Shown one piece after another: positions 17,725 through 26,595 of a stretch of DNA of 64,000 nt. The stretch comes from Pseudoalteromonas peptidolytica. GTDB taxonomy: Bacteria; Pseudomonadota; Gammaproteobacteria; Enterobacterales; Alteromonadaceae. Each line of letters begins with the position of its first letter. The first letter of the stretch is position 1. The position numbers and the translations under genes are program-made. Location of the stretch: positions 1-64,000 of the forward strand of contig NZ_WEHZ01000005.1 in assembly GCF_012641745.1 (NCBI RefSeq), read 5' to 3'. The notes below the pieces were generated by a model, which saw nothing but the letters and a program-made list of their open reading frames with translations, had not been told where the DNA came from and did no database searches.

Positions 17725-18921
17725 ATGAAAACGCAATTCGCACTGAGCCTTTCATTTATATGTATGGTATTCCACATTCCATCTCACGCAGAATGGTTTG
17801 AGGTGACTGGGGTGGCTGATATAAAAAATGGCGACCATCAGAAAGCAAAAAAGCAGGCTGTTAATGATGCCATCACCCAAGCACTACTTTTTTCTGGTGC
17901 AACCGTAAGCAGTGTGCAAACCGTCACCGACGGTGTGCTTACGCAAGATCAGTTGAAAATACGCGCTAATGGTGAAATTCAGGGTGCTAATGTAATTGCA
18001 GAATCAAGAGTGGGTGATGCTTGGCAAGTAACACTACATATAGATATCACCCCACAACAAAGTCAATGCTCTACCAGTGCATACAATAAGCAAATTGCAA
18101 TAACACAAAGTCAACTCAAAAATAAGCATCAAGCTACTTTGGGTCAAATTTTTGACATTAACAAGATTGTCAGCGAGCGCCTTTATCATACCCTATCAGA
18201 TCAGAATCAAAGCGTTGAACCGGTGCCCTATTTTGCTCAAAAAATAGATGTAAATCGGTTTTTTAGTCAACGATTCGATTACAACGAGCAGTTAATCGAA
18301 ACAGTAACAGCAAACACAAATAGTCAGTATGTATTATTTAGTCAAATTTCAGATATTTCTAGCGTCAACAAACTCAACAACGACCTTGCATTTTGGCAAA
18401 GCGATAAGTATCTAAGGAGCTTTAAAATAGAGTTTATACTGTTTGATGCTCTTTCTCATGAAAAGGTCTGGCAACAAAGGTACGGTACTCAAGGAGTATG
18501 GCCTTTTAAAAAGACCAAATTAGTTGATGTATATAGTGAACAGTTTTGGCAAACTGATTATGCGGCTGAAATTCAAACTGTGTTGAACCAAGTCAGCGTC
18601 GATCTGAACTCGGCCATCGCCTGCTTACCCACCCATGGTAAAATACTGCATATTGATGACGAGCAAGTTGTGATTAACTTAGGCCGTATGCATGGGCTGG
18701 AAGAGGGTCAAGTGTTGAGCATTGCACATAGCAGCCCCCTTACTGACGCTGGTGGTAATGTCTTTATGCGTCAAGTTAAAACGTTGAATAAATTGCAAGT
18801 CATCCAAGTCAACGCCCAGACAGCTATTGCTGTAAACCAAGAACAGCGACCGCTTAACAATGTTCAAATTAATGATTTAGTTGAAATTCACATAGAGAAA
18901 GACGACCTGTTTGCCCTGTGA
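17725..18921 (+). CDS. flgT: FlgT, flagellar H-ring protein
   Basis: FlgT builds the H ring around the L/P rings in Vibrio-type polar flagella and helps stator assembly. At 398 residues it has a signal peptide (about 1-23, ending SHA|EWFEV). The N-terminal FlgT domain follows (VTGVADIKNGDHQKAKKQAVNDAITQALLFSGA), then a middle domain (about 130-300) and a C-terminal SH3-like region (ILHIDDEQVVINLGRMHGLEEGQVLSIAH). I chose the ATG at 17725 because it gives a signal peptide and lies 26 nt after the predicted sigma-54 start. The last base of its TGA stop is the first base of repeat copy C. Confidence 0.94.
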   Translation: MKTQFALSLSFICMVFHIPSHAEWFEVTGVADIKNGDHQKAKKQAVNDAITQALLFSGATVSSVQTVTDGVLTQDQLKIRANGEIQGANVIAESRVGDAWQVTLHIDITPQQSQCSTSAYNKQIAITQSQLKNKHQATLGQIFDINKIVSERLYHTLSDQNQSVEPVPYFAQKIDVNRFFSQRFDYNEQLIETVTANTNSQYVLFSQISDISSVNKLNNDLAFWQSDKYLRSFKIEFILFDALSHEKVWQQRYGTQGVWPFKKTKLVDVYSEQFWQTDYAAEIQTVLNQVSVDLNSAIACLPTHGKILHIDDEQVVINLGRMHGLEEGQVLSIAHSSPLTDAGGNVFMRQVKTLNKLQVIQVNAQTAIAVNQEQRPLNNVQINDLVEIHIEKDDLFAL

Positions 18922-19126
18922 TACCAATTTTTCAATTACGTGATGTACCTCCGGACAGGAAAGTAATATCAGTGATCTTAATTAAGTGGTCTATGTTGAG
19001 ACAAGAGAAGCTTGTCGGTAGCCAAGAGAGTTTTTGCTATTTAGTTGCTTTAAATAAGAAATTCTTAACGCTGTTAGCGTCAGATTTACTCCTTCTAATT
19101 GAGCAAGTTTTAAGTCAAATTGGTAT
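18921..19126 (+). repeat. MITE-like repeat, copy C, overlapping the flgT stop codon
   Basis: It is bounded by ATACCAATTT (18921-18930) and AAATTGGTAT (19117-19126). It carries a 50-nt extra segment after the left end and an extra AAATTGAGCAAG-type segment before the right end. A fragment with the GTCAGATTTAC...TTTAAATTGAGCA segment follows at 19160-19187. Together these fill most of the 18922-19263 gap. Confidence 0.85.
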
Positions 19127-19263
19127 TATTCTGCCATAAGATATTGTTAACTCAATTAGGGTCAGATTTACCCCTTTAAATTGAGCATGTCATCCTTTTG
19201 GTTCAGACACAGAGCGGACGATAACGAGTGGAGAAAATTGTAACAGATAAGCCACTATTGAGA

Positions 19264-19338
19264 TGGCGTCCCCAGTAGGAATCGAACCTACATCTAAGCC
19301 TTAGGAGGGCCTTGTTTTATCCATTAAACTATGGGGAC
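19264..19338 (-). tRNA. tRNA-Arg (anticodon CCU)
   Basis: The 75-nt minus-strand gene folds as a cloverleaf. The acceptor stem is GTCCCCA/TGGGGAC, with discriminator G and an encoded CCA. The anticodon loop CTCCTAA gives anticodon CCT (reads AGG), and the T-arm is GTAGG-TTCGATT-CCTAC. It stands alone between flgT and the FlgO genes. Confidence 0.97.
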
Positions 19339-19538
19339 AGCGAAGACTGTGGCGCAAAATGTACCAGCAAAATTCCACTGACTGAAACTTAGTATACTGA
19401 TTTTTATGAACTTTTAAAGAGTAAAATCATGCAATTATGATGCACTGCTCGATAACACCTAATTTTTAATTATCACGCTTCTAGCCACACTTCAATAAAC
19501 ACAATCTATAATCGTATGCAATGAATAAGCTTAATTAC

Positions 19539-19560
19539 AATGCCTTCATCTGAAGGCATT
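19539..19560 (-). terminator. Hairpin after the FlgO-type operon, probable terminator
   Basis: Near-perfect inverted repeat AATGCCTTCA/TGAAGGCATT, 28 nt beyond the stop codon of the last FlgO-like gene. The T-run after it on the minus strand is interrupted (TTGTAATTAAG), so termination is plausible rather than certain. Nothing else is seen at 19339-19587. Confidence 0.5.
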
Positions 19561-19587
19561 AATAATCGGAAGCTAAAAGCGGTACAC

Positions 19588-20226
19588 CTATCTTGATGCC
19601 GTAGCCCCACCATCTAAAATAAAGTAAGGGATCGTGACTGCCGTTGTCGCTATCACTAAGTTTGTTGAAAATTCAAGAAGTCGCGCATTAACTTCTACCC
19701 CACGGGGGCGATAAATCATGGTACCAGACAGAATATGACTTGGTGCTTTGACGCTCTTTAATCTTTGCGCTTCCCGTGAAAATACTAAGTCACCACTTGG
19801 CGCTACCTCTATTTTTCCCAGTGCTTTAAAGTCCAGAGCTTGATAGCCTAATTTTTGCATCTGATGAATGAGAGATTCAGCAATTTGATTACCCAGTTGA
19901 TTGGTGTCACGCAAAGACTGATTGAAATTCACAAAGCTTGCCACAGCTATCGATTCAGGTTTTTGCCCCAGAATGGTGTCTGATAATTCCAACGCAATTT
20001 GACTCGCATAGTTTGCGACAGCTTTACGATGACGATAGCTAATAAAACCCATGTCTTGTGTTACTGGCGACAGGGTCGCGTCATCATTTGACTGTTCTTC
20101 CATCAGCGCATACAAAAGCTCCATATCACTGGGCTTGGTTTCAATCGGTGCAGGAGATTGCTCTTGTGTCATTTTGCACCCACCTAGCAGTGCCAATGTG
20201 GTTGCAAAAAGTACTACATTTTTCAT
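19588..20226 (-). CDS. FlgO-like lipoprotein, third gene of the set
   Basis: This 212-residue putative lipoprotein has lipobox LLGGC (Cys at about residue 17). Its C-terminal half is FlgO-like: SIAVASFVNFNQSLRDTNQLGNQIAESLIHQMQKLGYQALDFKALG, then HILSGTMIYRPRGVEVNARLLE. FlgO is an outer-membrane flagellar protein in Vibrio. It is the last of three paralogues in a row, 14 nt after the middle one, under the sigma-54 promoter at 21526-21541. The C-terminus VTIPYFILDGG is shared in outline with its neighbours. Which of the three is the true FlgO orthologue cannot be decided here. Confidence 0.85.
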   Translation of the reverse strand: MKNVVLFATTLALLGGCKMTQEQSPAPIETKPSDMELLYALMEEQSNDDATLSPVTQDMGFISYRHRKAVANYASQIALELSDTILGQKPESIAVASFVNFNQSLRDTNQLGNQIAESLIHQMQKLGYQALDFKALGKIEVAPSGDLVFSREAQRLKSVKAPSHILSGTMIYRPRGVEVNARLLEFSTNLVIATTAVTIPYFILDGGATASR

Positions 20227-20240
20227 GTTCTGCCTCCAAA

Positions 20241-20894
20241 TTAATTGGCTTGCTCTAAGCGAATACCATCATATGAAGCACCATCTTGCAGCGCATTTAC
20301 CACACTTTGTGGTAAAAACCCTTGGGCAGAACCGACAACACTCTTACTTCTCAAACCAACAACCCTGGCGTTTACCATTACCCCACCTTGGTGATTAACT
20401 AGCGTGCCACCAAGTACATATAAAAATGGATGATCATCTGATAATTCAAGAAAGTCTCTGCTAAAGATAAAATCCCCTTCAGGTGTTACGCGAATGTAAT
20501 CTGTCGTTTTAAAATCAACAACAGGGATCCCAAAAGCATGTAATTCGTGAATAAAACTCTCAGCTAACTGATTACCGAGAAGCGACCCTTTATCGAACTC
20601 TTTGTCTAAGAATACAAAACTAGTTACCGCGACAGGCGTCTTTTCATTTACATGCTTCAGGTTCGTGACCATATCTTGCATGATACTTTGGACATAATGG
20701 GTCACATTCTTCCCAGCCATTTGCTGAGATATAGAAAACTGCTTTAATCCATTTGGATTACTCTGAAACATGGACGATTGTTCAAAGCCATTTCTCACTG
20801 GCTCCGTTTGTGCTGTATCTACAGCGAAAAAGTTACTCTGAGTACAGCCAACCATCAATGAAAGAGGCAAAGCCAGACTACATATTTTTTTCAT
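20241..20894 (-). CDS. flgO: FlgO-like lipoprotein, second gene of the set
   Basis: This 217-residue putative lipoprotein has lipobox LMVGC (Cys at about residue 17). The FlgO-like domain includes PVAVTSFVFLDKEFDKGSLLGNQLAESFIHELHAFGIPVVDFKT and DFIFSRDFLELSDDHPFLYVLGGTLVNHQGGVMVNARVVGL. This variant looks closest to classical FlgO (inference from remembered sequences). I chose the ATG at 20894, which follows GGAGATGAG. A start at 20909 would overlap the previous stop codon and gives no better signal. Confidence 0.87.
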   Translation of the reverse strand: MKKICSLALPLSLMVGCTQSNFFAVDTAQTEPVRNGFEQSSMFQSNPNGLKQFSISQQMAGKNVTHYVQSIMQDMVTNLKHVNEKTPVAVTSFVFLDKEFDKGSLLGNQLAESFIHELHAFGIPVVDFKTTDYIRVTPEGDFIFSRDFLELSDDHPFLYVLGGTLVNHQGGVMVNARVVGLRSKSVVGSAQGFLPQSVVNALQDGASYDGIRLEQAN

Positions 20895-20908
20895 TACACT
20901 CATCTCCA

Positions 20909-21490
20909 TTAATATTGACTGCGTATGATAAGACCATCTCGAGACGTGGCTCTCTCAGAGCCCCATAATGCCGATTTAGGAATACTAAGCGATGCCGCGG
21001 ATAGAGCCCGACTGTGAAGTGTTTCTACAAGCCTAGCATTGACCAAATAGCTGTCACGGCTCTCAACTATCGTACCAACTACAACCAGGTCAATTTTCTG
21101 ACGTTGATTTATCGCTTTTAACTCTCTGCTTAACATACTATCGGCAGAGTCACTCAAAGATAAAGCGCTTCTTAATCTGTACTCAACAACATCAGCTCCC
21201 ATTTGGCTCAAATGGGTTATTAATGACTCTTGTAGCGCCACACCAAGTCCACTTCCTTGCCCCACTATGACGTCATTTAATTGGTTTGCCCTAAAAAAGC
21301 TAGTCACTGCTACTGTTGAGTTCGGTTTGAAAGGTCGCACATATTGCCCAAGTTCAGCCGCTAGTTGTGCACCAAAGCCATCAAAATCTGGTAATATTTC
21401 TCGCTGCTGGGTTAGTTCTCTTTTGCCTACTTGCTCACTGCTCGTGCACGCGGTAAGCCAAAATACAAAAATGAATACAAGATATTTCAT
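20909..21490 (-). CDS. FlgO-like lipoprotein, first gene of the set
   Basis: This 193-residue putative lipoprotein has lipobox WLTAC (Cys at about residue 15). Its body shares the FlgO pattern: STVAVTSFFRANQLNDVIVGQGSGLGVALQESLITHLSQMGADVVEYRLR, then MLSRELKAINQRQKIDLVVVGTIVESRDSYLVNARLVE. It is more divergent than the other two. It is the first gene after a sigma-54 promoter, 24 nt from the predicted start. Its stop lies 14 nt before the start of the next gene. All three probably sit in the outer membrane around the flagellar base. Confidence 0.84.
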   Translation of the reverse strand: MKYLVFIFVFWLTACTSSEQVGKRELTQQREILPDFDGFGAQLAAELGQYVRPFKPNSTVAVTSFFRANQLNDVIVGQGSGLGVALQESLITHLSQMGADVVEYRLRSALSLSDSADSMLSRELKAINQRQKIDLVVVGTIVESRDSYLVNARLVETLHSRALSAASLSIPKSALWGSERATSRDGLIIRSQY

Positions 21491-21525
21491 TGTCGTCAGC
21501 CATCGTTGATCTTACTTACGATTAA

Positions 21526-21541
21526 GCAAAAATCGCGCCAC
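21526..21541 (-). promoter_or_regulatory. Sigma-54 promoter of the FlgO-type operon
   Basis: On the minus strand it reads TGGCGC-N5-TTGCTT with GG-N10-GC spacing. The predicted start is near 21514. This places all three FlgO-like genes in the sigma-54 flagellar class. Confidence 0.82.
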
Positions 21542-21578
21542 ATGGACGGCGAGATTTTACGAACTGTAGGAATAATTA

Positions 21579-21766
21579 ATACCAATTTTCTTAATTAAGT
21601 GGTCTATGTTGAGGTGAGAAAATCTTGTCAATAACACCGCTTCCGCGTCCTGTTCACGCCGAGATACCTACGTCCTGTAGGCAAGGCAAAAATTTTGCTA
21701 TTCAGCTGTTCTAAATAAGAAATTTTTAACGCTGTTAGCGTCAGACTTACTCCTTCAAATTGGTAT
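21579..21766 (+). repeat. MITE-like repeat, copy D (with internal module)
   Basis: It is bounded by perfect 10-bp inverted ends ATACCAATTT (21579-21588) and AAATTGGTAT (21757-21766). A 50-bp module with a CCTAC/GTAGG hairpin (21638-21687) is inserted at the same place as in copy A. It fills much of the 21491-21894 gap. The remainder (21767-21894) shows no gene. Confidence 0.88.
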
Positions 21767-21894
21767 AAGGATGCTGGTTGTTCATTATCGTTGGTATTTC
21801 ACATAAGCTTTGTTATCGCAATTGGAACCAGCGCTTGTTTCTGGTTTTCGTGGACAAGAAAGTGGCAACTAATTACCGGCTCATTTTCAGCGAC

Positions 21895-22587
21895 TCAAAG
21901 ACGAGAAAGTTTTTCTCCACCAAATGCAGTAACAAAACATGCTCGACGATGCTGTTTAAATTTGTCGCACGCATCCAGTGCTGCCGCTTTGTTCTCGAAA
22001 GCTCCCCACTTAACTCGGTATCGCGTAACGCCTTTACCATCAACTGTCTCAATCGAAAAAGTTTCTTTGCTCTTTATCAATTCAGGGAGGGTTTGTTCTA
22101 GTGTCGACGTCAACTCTAATACTTGTGTTTTGCCGTTTAACGAAGCTAGCTGAACGGCATATTTGTATTCTACTTTTTGACTATTTGTATCAATTGAGTC
22201 GTCCACACTAACCGGTTGAGCTTGTGTTTTTATTGGTTGATAACTATTTTGTGTGATGACTTCTTCTACTGCTGCCTGAGACTTGTTGGCTTGTGTAATC
22301 AAAGGAGTCTGTTTTTTAGTGGTAGTTACTTGAGCCGGTTTTGCATTTGACACGTAACCGGACAGCGCTTGAATGAGTTTTTGCAAATCTTTTTCCGCAT
22401 CCAATAGCCTAGCAATTGCTACTTTATCCTCTTGCCACTGGGCAATGGCCTCTTGCATCTGCTGATATTCTTCCACTGTAATCTTTGCATAATTAACTGT
22501 TGTTTCTTCTGGCTTTGTACTCTGACACCCAGATAGAAGTGCAAGCACGCATATTATGCTGGTGATGGAAAATACTGGTTTTATCAT
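21895..22587 (-). CDS. SPOR-domain lipoprotein at the end of the usher operon
   Basis: This 230-residue putative outer-membrane lipoprotein has lipobox LLSGC (Cys at about residue 21). A predicted coiled coil follows (QMQEAIAQWQEDKVAIARLL, LQKLIQAL, about 40-75), then a Gln/Thr-rich linker. The C-terminal SPOR-like domain (about 145-225) has YAVQLASLNGKTQVLELTSTL, RYRVKWGAFENKAAALDACDKF and ACFV. SPOR domains bind stripped peptidoglycan. It starts directly after the usher stop codon with no gap, so it belongs to that operon. Its N-terminal coiled coil resembles the lipoprotein at 27871-28412, so the two are paralogues. Its exact job is unknown. Confidence 0.82.
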   Translation of the reverse strand: MIKPVFSITSIICVLALLSGCQSTKPEETTVNYAKITVEEYQQMQEAIAQWQEDKVAIARLLDAEKDLQKLIQALSGYVSNAKPAQVTTTKKQTPLITQANKSQAAVEEVITQNSYQPIKTQAQPVSVDDSIDTNSQKVEYKYAVQLASLNGKTQVLELTSTLEQTLPELIKSKETFSIETVDGKGVTRYRVKWGAFENKAAALDACDKFKQHRRACFVTAFGGEKLSRL

Positions 22588-25509
22588 TTAGTGTACTACC
22601 TCTAATGCTTTAACATCACAATTAATACCCTGTTCGAGCACCTGCGAACATAATGCTGTCAAGTCTTGTTTTGGATCTGAGCTAAATGCTACCCCAAGCA
22701 GATAGTGCGCTTGATCTTGAACATAAAATGGTTGGATTGATTCTATAGCCATCAATCGTGGTTTGATAAGTTGAAGATACACTTTCAAAAAATTAAGTTC
22801 ATTGAATTTACCAAGACTTGCAACCTGTAACTGCTCTGTTTCTTTTGGAATAACGTTAATATCAACACCACTGACCACATCCCCTCGTAAAGGTAAAGTC
22901 ACCAACGTTTTTTGCGCACTTTTCAGGTTTCTTGCCTCTGTTATTTCTTGGTCTAGTTTTACCTCATAGTTGCCAGGCTTTACATCTGTGAATACATAAA
23001 AGCCATCAAACTGCGTTCGTGTTGTTGCAACTTCTTCTCCCTGCTCATCAATCAGCGCCACTTCAGTAAACGCAACTTCTTCTTTACCTTGTTTAAATAC
23101 CTTACCTTCTACTTCACTAGAATAAACAATCGGGAAATCCAACCGCTCTATAAAACCAGCGCGAGGTACAATAGACTTGCCAGCATGCGCTGGGATCATA
23201 AAAGGATCGGGCAGTGAAGTCGATTGAAGCTCAATATCTGTGGCTCTATATTCGGTCAAGCCAGTTAGCAATGCAACGCCATTTTCGTCCGTAACAGCAC
23301 GGCGATACGCGTGTACGGCCCTCACTTCGACATCAGGTAGTAATTCATCTGTACCGTCGAGTACACTGTTATTATTTTTGTCTAAAAAGACCCGAACGAC
23401 TAGCGAGCCTCGATTAGATAAAGTGTTTTTAGTGGAAAATACACTGCTGGATAGACTATTGTATCCAAGACTAAACCTTCCAGCGACAGCAACTTGCCAA
23501 TGTTGCTCACTTGAATAAGAAGCGGTGCTAAACAGACTAAAGCGTTCAAAGTTAAAGTTTGAACCAAACTCTATAGAGTCGCTATCGTCAAGCAATGAGT
23601 GAGCAAATCGCACCCGCGCTTCAATATCGTCATCTATTTGATGGGTAACGGTAGCATATATATCAGTGAAATCCGCTTCAGGATTAATCTGATAATCTGC
23701 ACCAAGTCGATACCAAGTCTCGCCATGACTGCCACTAATTTGCGTCGCGCCGAATAGAGCTTCTGATTGCAGACTTTGTCGCCACGTAAGCTGATTACCA
23801 ATATTCCAACGACCCAACCCATAATTTAATCGATTTACAACCTGCGTAAACCGGCCTGCAGCCGTGTCATTGACACTAAATTGTGTTCTGTGACGCAAAC
23901 TCCCAAACGAGCTGTTATGTAGCCGGCCTGAGAGGTTTAGTTGATATACATTGTTGGAAACGCTATCCCCTTGAAAATTCGATCGCGTATTACGACTTAT
24001 ACTTGCAGTCAACGCTTGACCTAACACTCGAGTATTGCCTGAAATTTGACTTTTACTTTCACCTTCAGTGGTTGCTTCATGCTCGATATTCAACAGCCAG
24101 TTTCGAAATCCGTTATAGTAACTTCCAACAGAATAAGTAGCGGTATCATCATCGCTCCCCATATGAGATTCAGCGCCAATATAGGTCGATAGGCCATCAG
24201 TAATACTGGTGCGATAAGTGCCTGCAACTCGCCATCCGTTATCGCCACTATTACTTTGGTTATCTAAAAGACGCTGCCCAACTTTATTTAAAGAGAATTC
24301 ATACTCACCAGAGTGGGAGGACAAGTTTGGATCAAACTGGTAGACCTGCTTGGCACGAGTTAATTGACCTTGTGGGCCATATTTAACGATTTCAAATTCA
24401 TTTTCACCATATTGTAGTTCAACGTCACTAAAGTCATATACACCACTCTCAATGTCTAACTCTTGCGCAAGCAACACGCCATTTTGGTATAGTTCAACAT
24501 CCCACCCTTGTTGAATTTCTCCAGTGATATTGACACTACGCTTCGCTGATGAAGCGCTCATCGGTCTATTCGATAATTTAATGCCAGCAGAGAAGCCTGC
24601 TGTACTCAAACTACTGACATTAACTGGAGTGATATCACCTACTCGCACTTCAGTTGCACCAATACCTAGGAGCTCTCCCTTTTCACTTTTACGGCTAAAT
24701 GTAAGGCGGTTACGTTTAAAGTGGTCATCATATTCGCCAAAGGTATAGTAATCAGCTTTCATATACGCAAACTCATGTGAGCCAAGTACGGAATAAGTCA
24801 ATTCATTCTGATTTTGATTATGCCTAAAGCTTGCTTGTATATCGGCAACTGGCGCGGATAACATTTGGTAATCCGATCCAGACCTCGGGTAAAGTATCGC
24901 TCGGTCTGATTTTTCTCTGGATAACGCCCTTGACTGGCGTGCAATCTGCGCCTCAACAGGATAGGTAAACTGACTCTGCACTTGCAAGCTTTGACGTCCA
25001 TAATCTATAGTGTGTGAGAAACCAAACCATTCATTAAGTCTGTTAGACTCTATGAAAAGCTGATCTTGGTCTATATAAATATCTTCTGTCTGCAAGCTGT
25101 ATTCTTGCTCATTTACAAACACAACTTGGCGAGCCAAATCAATAGCAAAGCGGTTGTCAGGATCTTTTAGCCAGCCAGATGCCCCCGCCTCATTTATTTC
25201 TATAGCAAGGCCTATCATCTGGACAAAGCTTTCCAACTCTATCCAAAAAGAGTGTTCATTTTTTATCGCGATAAGTTCGCCAATATAATGACGCTCATTT
25301 AAGTGTGTAGATAAAAATAAATATTCGCCGACAGGAATATATAGCTCAGCTTGTGCCGCCTGTACTGGTTTCTTAATATCAGACAAGGTACTTTCGAGTT
25401 GACTAAGCACCCGCACTACCGCATTGACATCAATGTCTTGCTTCGCCTGCAAGGGGGTTACAGTAGCAATACAGCACAATGCCATTACTAGCTTACTTCC
25501 GAAATGCAT
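22588..25509 (-). CDS. Usher-like outer-membrane beta-barrel protein
   Basis: This 973-residue exported protein has a signal peptide (about 1-22, ending LQA). The N-terminal region (about 50-190) resembles an usher/TcfC-like periplasmic part. A central aromatic, strand-rich region (about 220-720) looks like an outer-membrane barrel. A plug-like beta domain sits near 325-395 (WDVELYQNGVLLAQELD, VELQYGENEFEIVKYGPQGQ). Near 700 a calcium-loop motif DKNNNSVLDGTDE opens a carboxypeptidase-regulatory/SdrD-B-like domain; a second such domain (VEGKVFKQGKEEVAFTEVALIDEQ...DGFYVFTDVKPGNYEV) follows at about 790-860. The C-terminal 90 residues look like a small SPOR-like fold (inference). Adjacent chaperone and DUF4402 subunit genes support an usher role. 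It is not a classical FimD/PapC sequence. Confidence 0.75.
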   Translation of the reverse strand: MHFGSKLVMALCCIATVTPLQAKQDIDVNAVVRVLSQLESTLSDIKKPVQAAQAELYIPVGEYLFLSTHLNERHYIGELIAIKNEHSFWIELESFVQMIGLAIEINEAGASGWLKDPDNRFAIDLARQVVFVNEQEYSLQTEDIYIDQDQLFIESNRLNEWFGFSHTIDYGRQSLQVQSQFTYPVEAQIARQSRALSREKSDRAILYPRSGSDYQMLSAPVADIQASFRHNQNQNELTYSVLGSHEFAYMKADYYTFGEYDDHFKRNRLTFSRKSEKGELLGIGATEVRVGDITPVNVSSLSTAGFSAGIKLSNRPMSASSAKRSVNITGEIQQGWDVELYQNGVLLAQELDIESGVYDFSDVELQYGENEFEIVKYGPQGQLTRAKQVYQFDPNLSSHSGEYEFSLNKVGQRLLDNQSNSGDNGWRVAGTYRTSITDGLSTYIGAESHMGSDDDTATYSVGSYYNGFRNWLLNIEHEATTEGESKSQISGNTRVLGQALTASISRNTRSNFQGDSVSNNVYQLNLSGRLHNSSFGSLRHRTQFSVNDTAAGRFTQVVNRLNYGLGRWNIGNQLTWRQSLQSEALFGATQISGSHGETWYRLGADYQINPEADFTDIYATVTHQIDDDIEARVRFAHSLLDDSDSIEFGSNFNFERFSLFSTASYSSEQHWQVAVAGRFSLGYNSLSSSVFSTKNTLSNRGSLVVRVFLDKNNNSVLDGTDELLPDVEVRAVHAYRRAVTDENGVALLTGLTEYRATDIELQSTSLPDPFMIPAHAGKSIVPRAGFIERLDFPIVYSSEVEGKVFKQGKEEVAFTEVALIDEQGEEVATTRTQFDGFYVFTDVKPGNYEVKLDQEITEARNLKSAQKTLVTLPLRGDVVSGVDINVIPKETEQLQVASLGKFNELNFLKVYLQLIKPRLMAIESIQPFYVQDQAHYLLGVAFSSDPKQDLTALCSQVLEQGINCDVKALEVVH

Positions 25510-25557
25510 CGCTATTAACTTTTCATCATGTGATACAACAACTATGAATAACTGCGT

Positions 25558-26334
25558 TTATTTCAGTATTACTGTCTTTTCGGCAAAGACATGGCGCTTG
25601 TACTCCCCTGAACCAGTAAAACGGATCTCTAATATTCCTGGAGCATTTATTCGAGCGCGAGGTAATAGTGTTAGCTGTGCTTGAGCGCGTTCCAGTTCGG
25701 TATGTACCGTATAATCTGCAGTAATGGCCACTCGCTTTGCAGAAGCAACTCCTTGGGGCTTAAAAAATGCCTCAATGGTACCAAATGCACTTGCAACACC
25801 GGTTTTGGACAATCCAACGGTCACCTTATCGGTTACATCCACTGTGGTAATCGTTATGTTAGGTGTGTCGATTTTATGTCGGGCCATAATAGGCAAAGAA
25901 TAATTTAACGCGATATCTAATTTAATTGTTCCTTGATTACCATTTCCGTCATTTCCATTTGGTAACGCTTGAAACAGTAGATGTGAGCGATACTCTCCAG
26001 CGCCAAGTGCCCTCGGCTTTCGCAGTGCAATTTTGACTACCTGTCTTTGCCCTGGTGCCAGCCTCATTTGGCTTGGGCTGACTCTCGCCATTGAACTCAG
26101 ATTTATCGCATTTTCCTCTTGGATTAGCTTATAGCCACCACTGGGTAAGGCTTGTTTTTCTTCCCATGATAAACGATAACTTTGATATACACTGGAGTTA
26201 TTGAGTACGACGATTTCGGCTGTACGAGTACGCTCGTCAAATACCACTCTTGTTGGAGAAATTAATAAGTTAGCGTAAGAGAAAGTGCTAAATACAGACA
26301 CAAAAACACTGAACAAAAAAACGATATACTTCAT
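25558..26334 (-). CDS. PapD-like periplasmic pilus chaperone
   Basis: This 258-residue protein has a signal peptide (about 1-21, ending SYA). The N-terminal immunoglobulin-like domain has LLISPTRVVFDERTRTAEIVVLNNSSVYQSYRLSWEEK, the usual opening strands of pilus chaperones, then MRLAPGQRQVVKIALRKPRALGAGEYRSHLLFQA. A C-terminal domain follows (about 140-255). It should fold and cap the two secreted subunits encoded upstream and deliver them to the usher encoded 48 nt downstream. A 261-nt gap separates it from the subunit genes. Confidence 0.82.
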   Translation of the reverse strand: MKYIVFLFSVFVSVFSTFSYANLLISPTRVVFDERTRTAEIVVLNNSSVYQSYRLSWEEKQALPSGGYKLIQEENAINLSSMARVSPSQMRLAPGQRQVVKIALRKPRALGAGEYRSHLLFQALPNGNDGNGNQGTIKLDIALNYSLPIMARHKIDTPNITITTVDVTDKVTVGLSKTGVASAFGTIEAFFKPQGVASAKRVAITADYTVHTELERAQAQLTLLPRARINAPGILEIRFTGSGEYKRHVFAEKTVILK

Positions 26335-26387
26335 GATATTCTTTTATTTAAAACCAAATTATTAAGTAATGTATGCGTTGTATAGCT

Positions 26388-26404
26388 GATGCCAAAATGG
26401 CATC
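26388..26404. other. Hairpin in the subunit-chaperone gap
   Basis: Perfect 7-bp inverted repeat GATGCCA-AAA-TGGCATC. With no T-run it is not a standard terminator. It may limit read-through or protect the subunit mRNA (inference). The 26335-26595 gap shows no other clear signal. Confidence 0.45.
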
Positions 26405-26595
26405 CATTTTAGATACGCGCTACCTTGTGTTCACCATTAAGCCCATATTATTGGCACATTACCTCTGTAGTATACCTATTCGCCTAATTAACTGTTCTTC
26501 ATGTAGGCGATAAAACCTTCCCCATGGCTAAGCAGAAATTTTCAACACAGCTATCGCAAGATTTTCCCTTTTAAGTCAGCGACATACATAGTTCG

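Noticed and set aside
18918-19139. 73-codon plus-strand frame after flgT
   Set aside because: It lies almost wholly inside repeat copy C; its sequence is translated repeat DNA.
19264-19338. tRNA-Arg as the attachment site of an integrated island
   Set aside because: No integrase and no direct repeat of the tRNA 3' end was seen nearby; flanking genes are flagellar on both sides.
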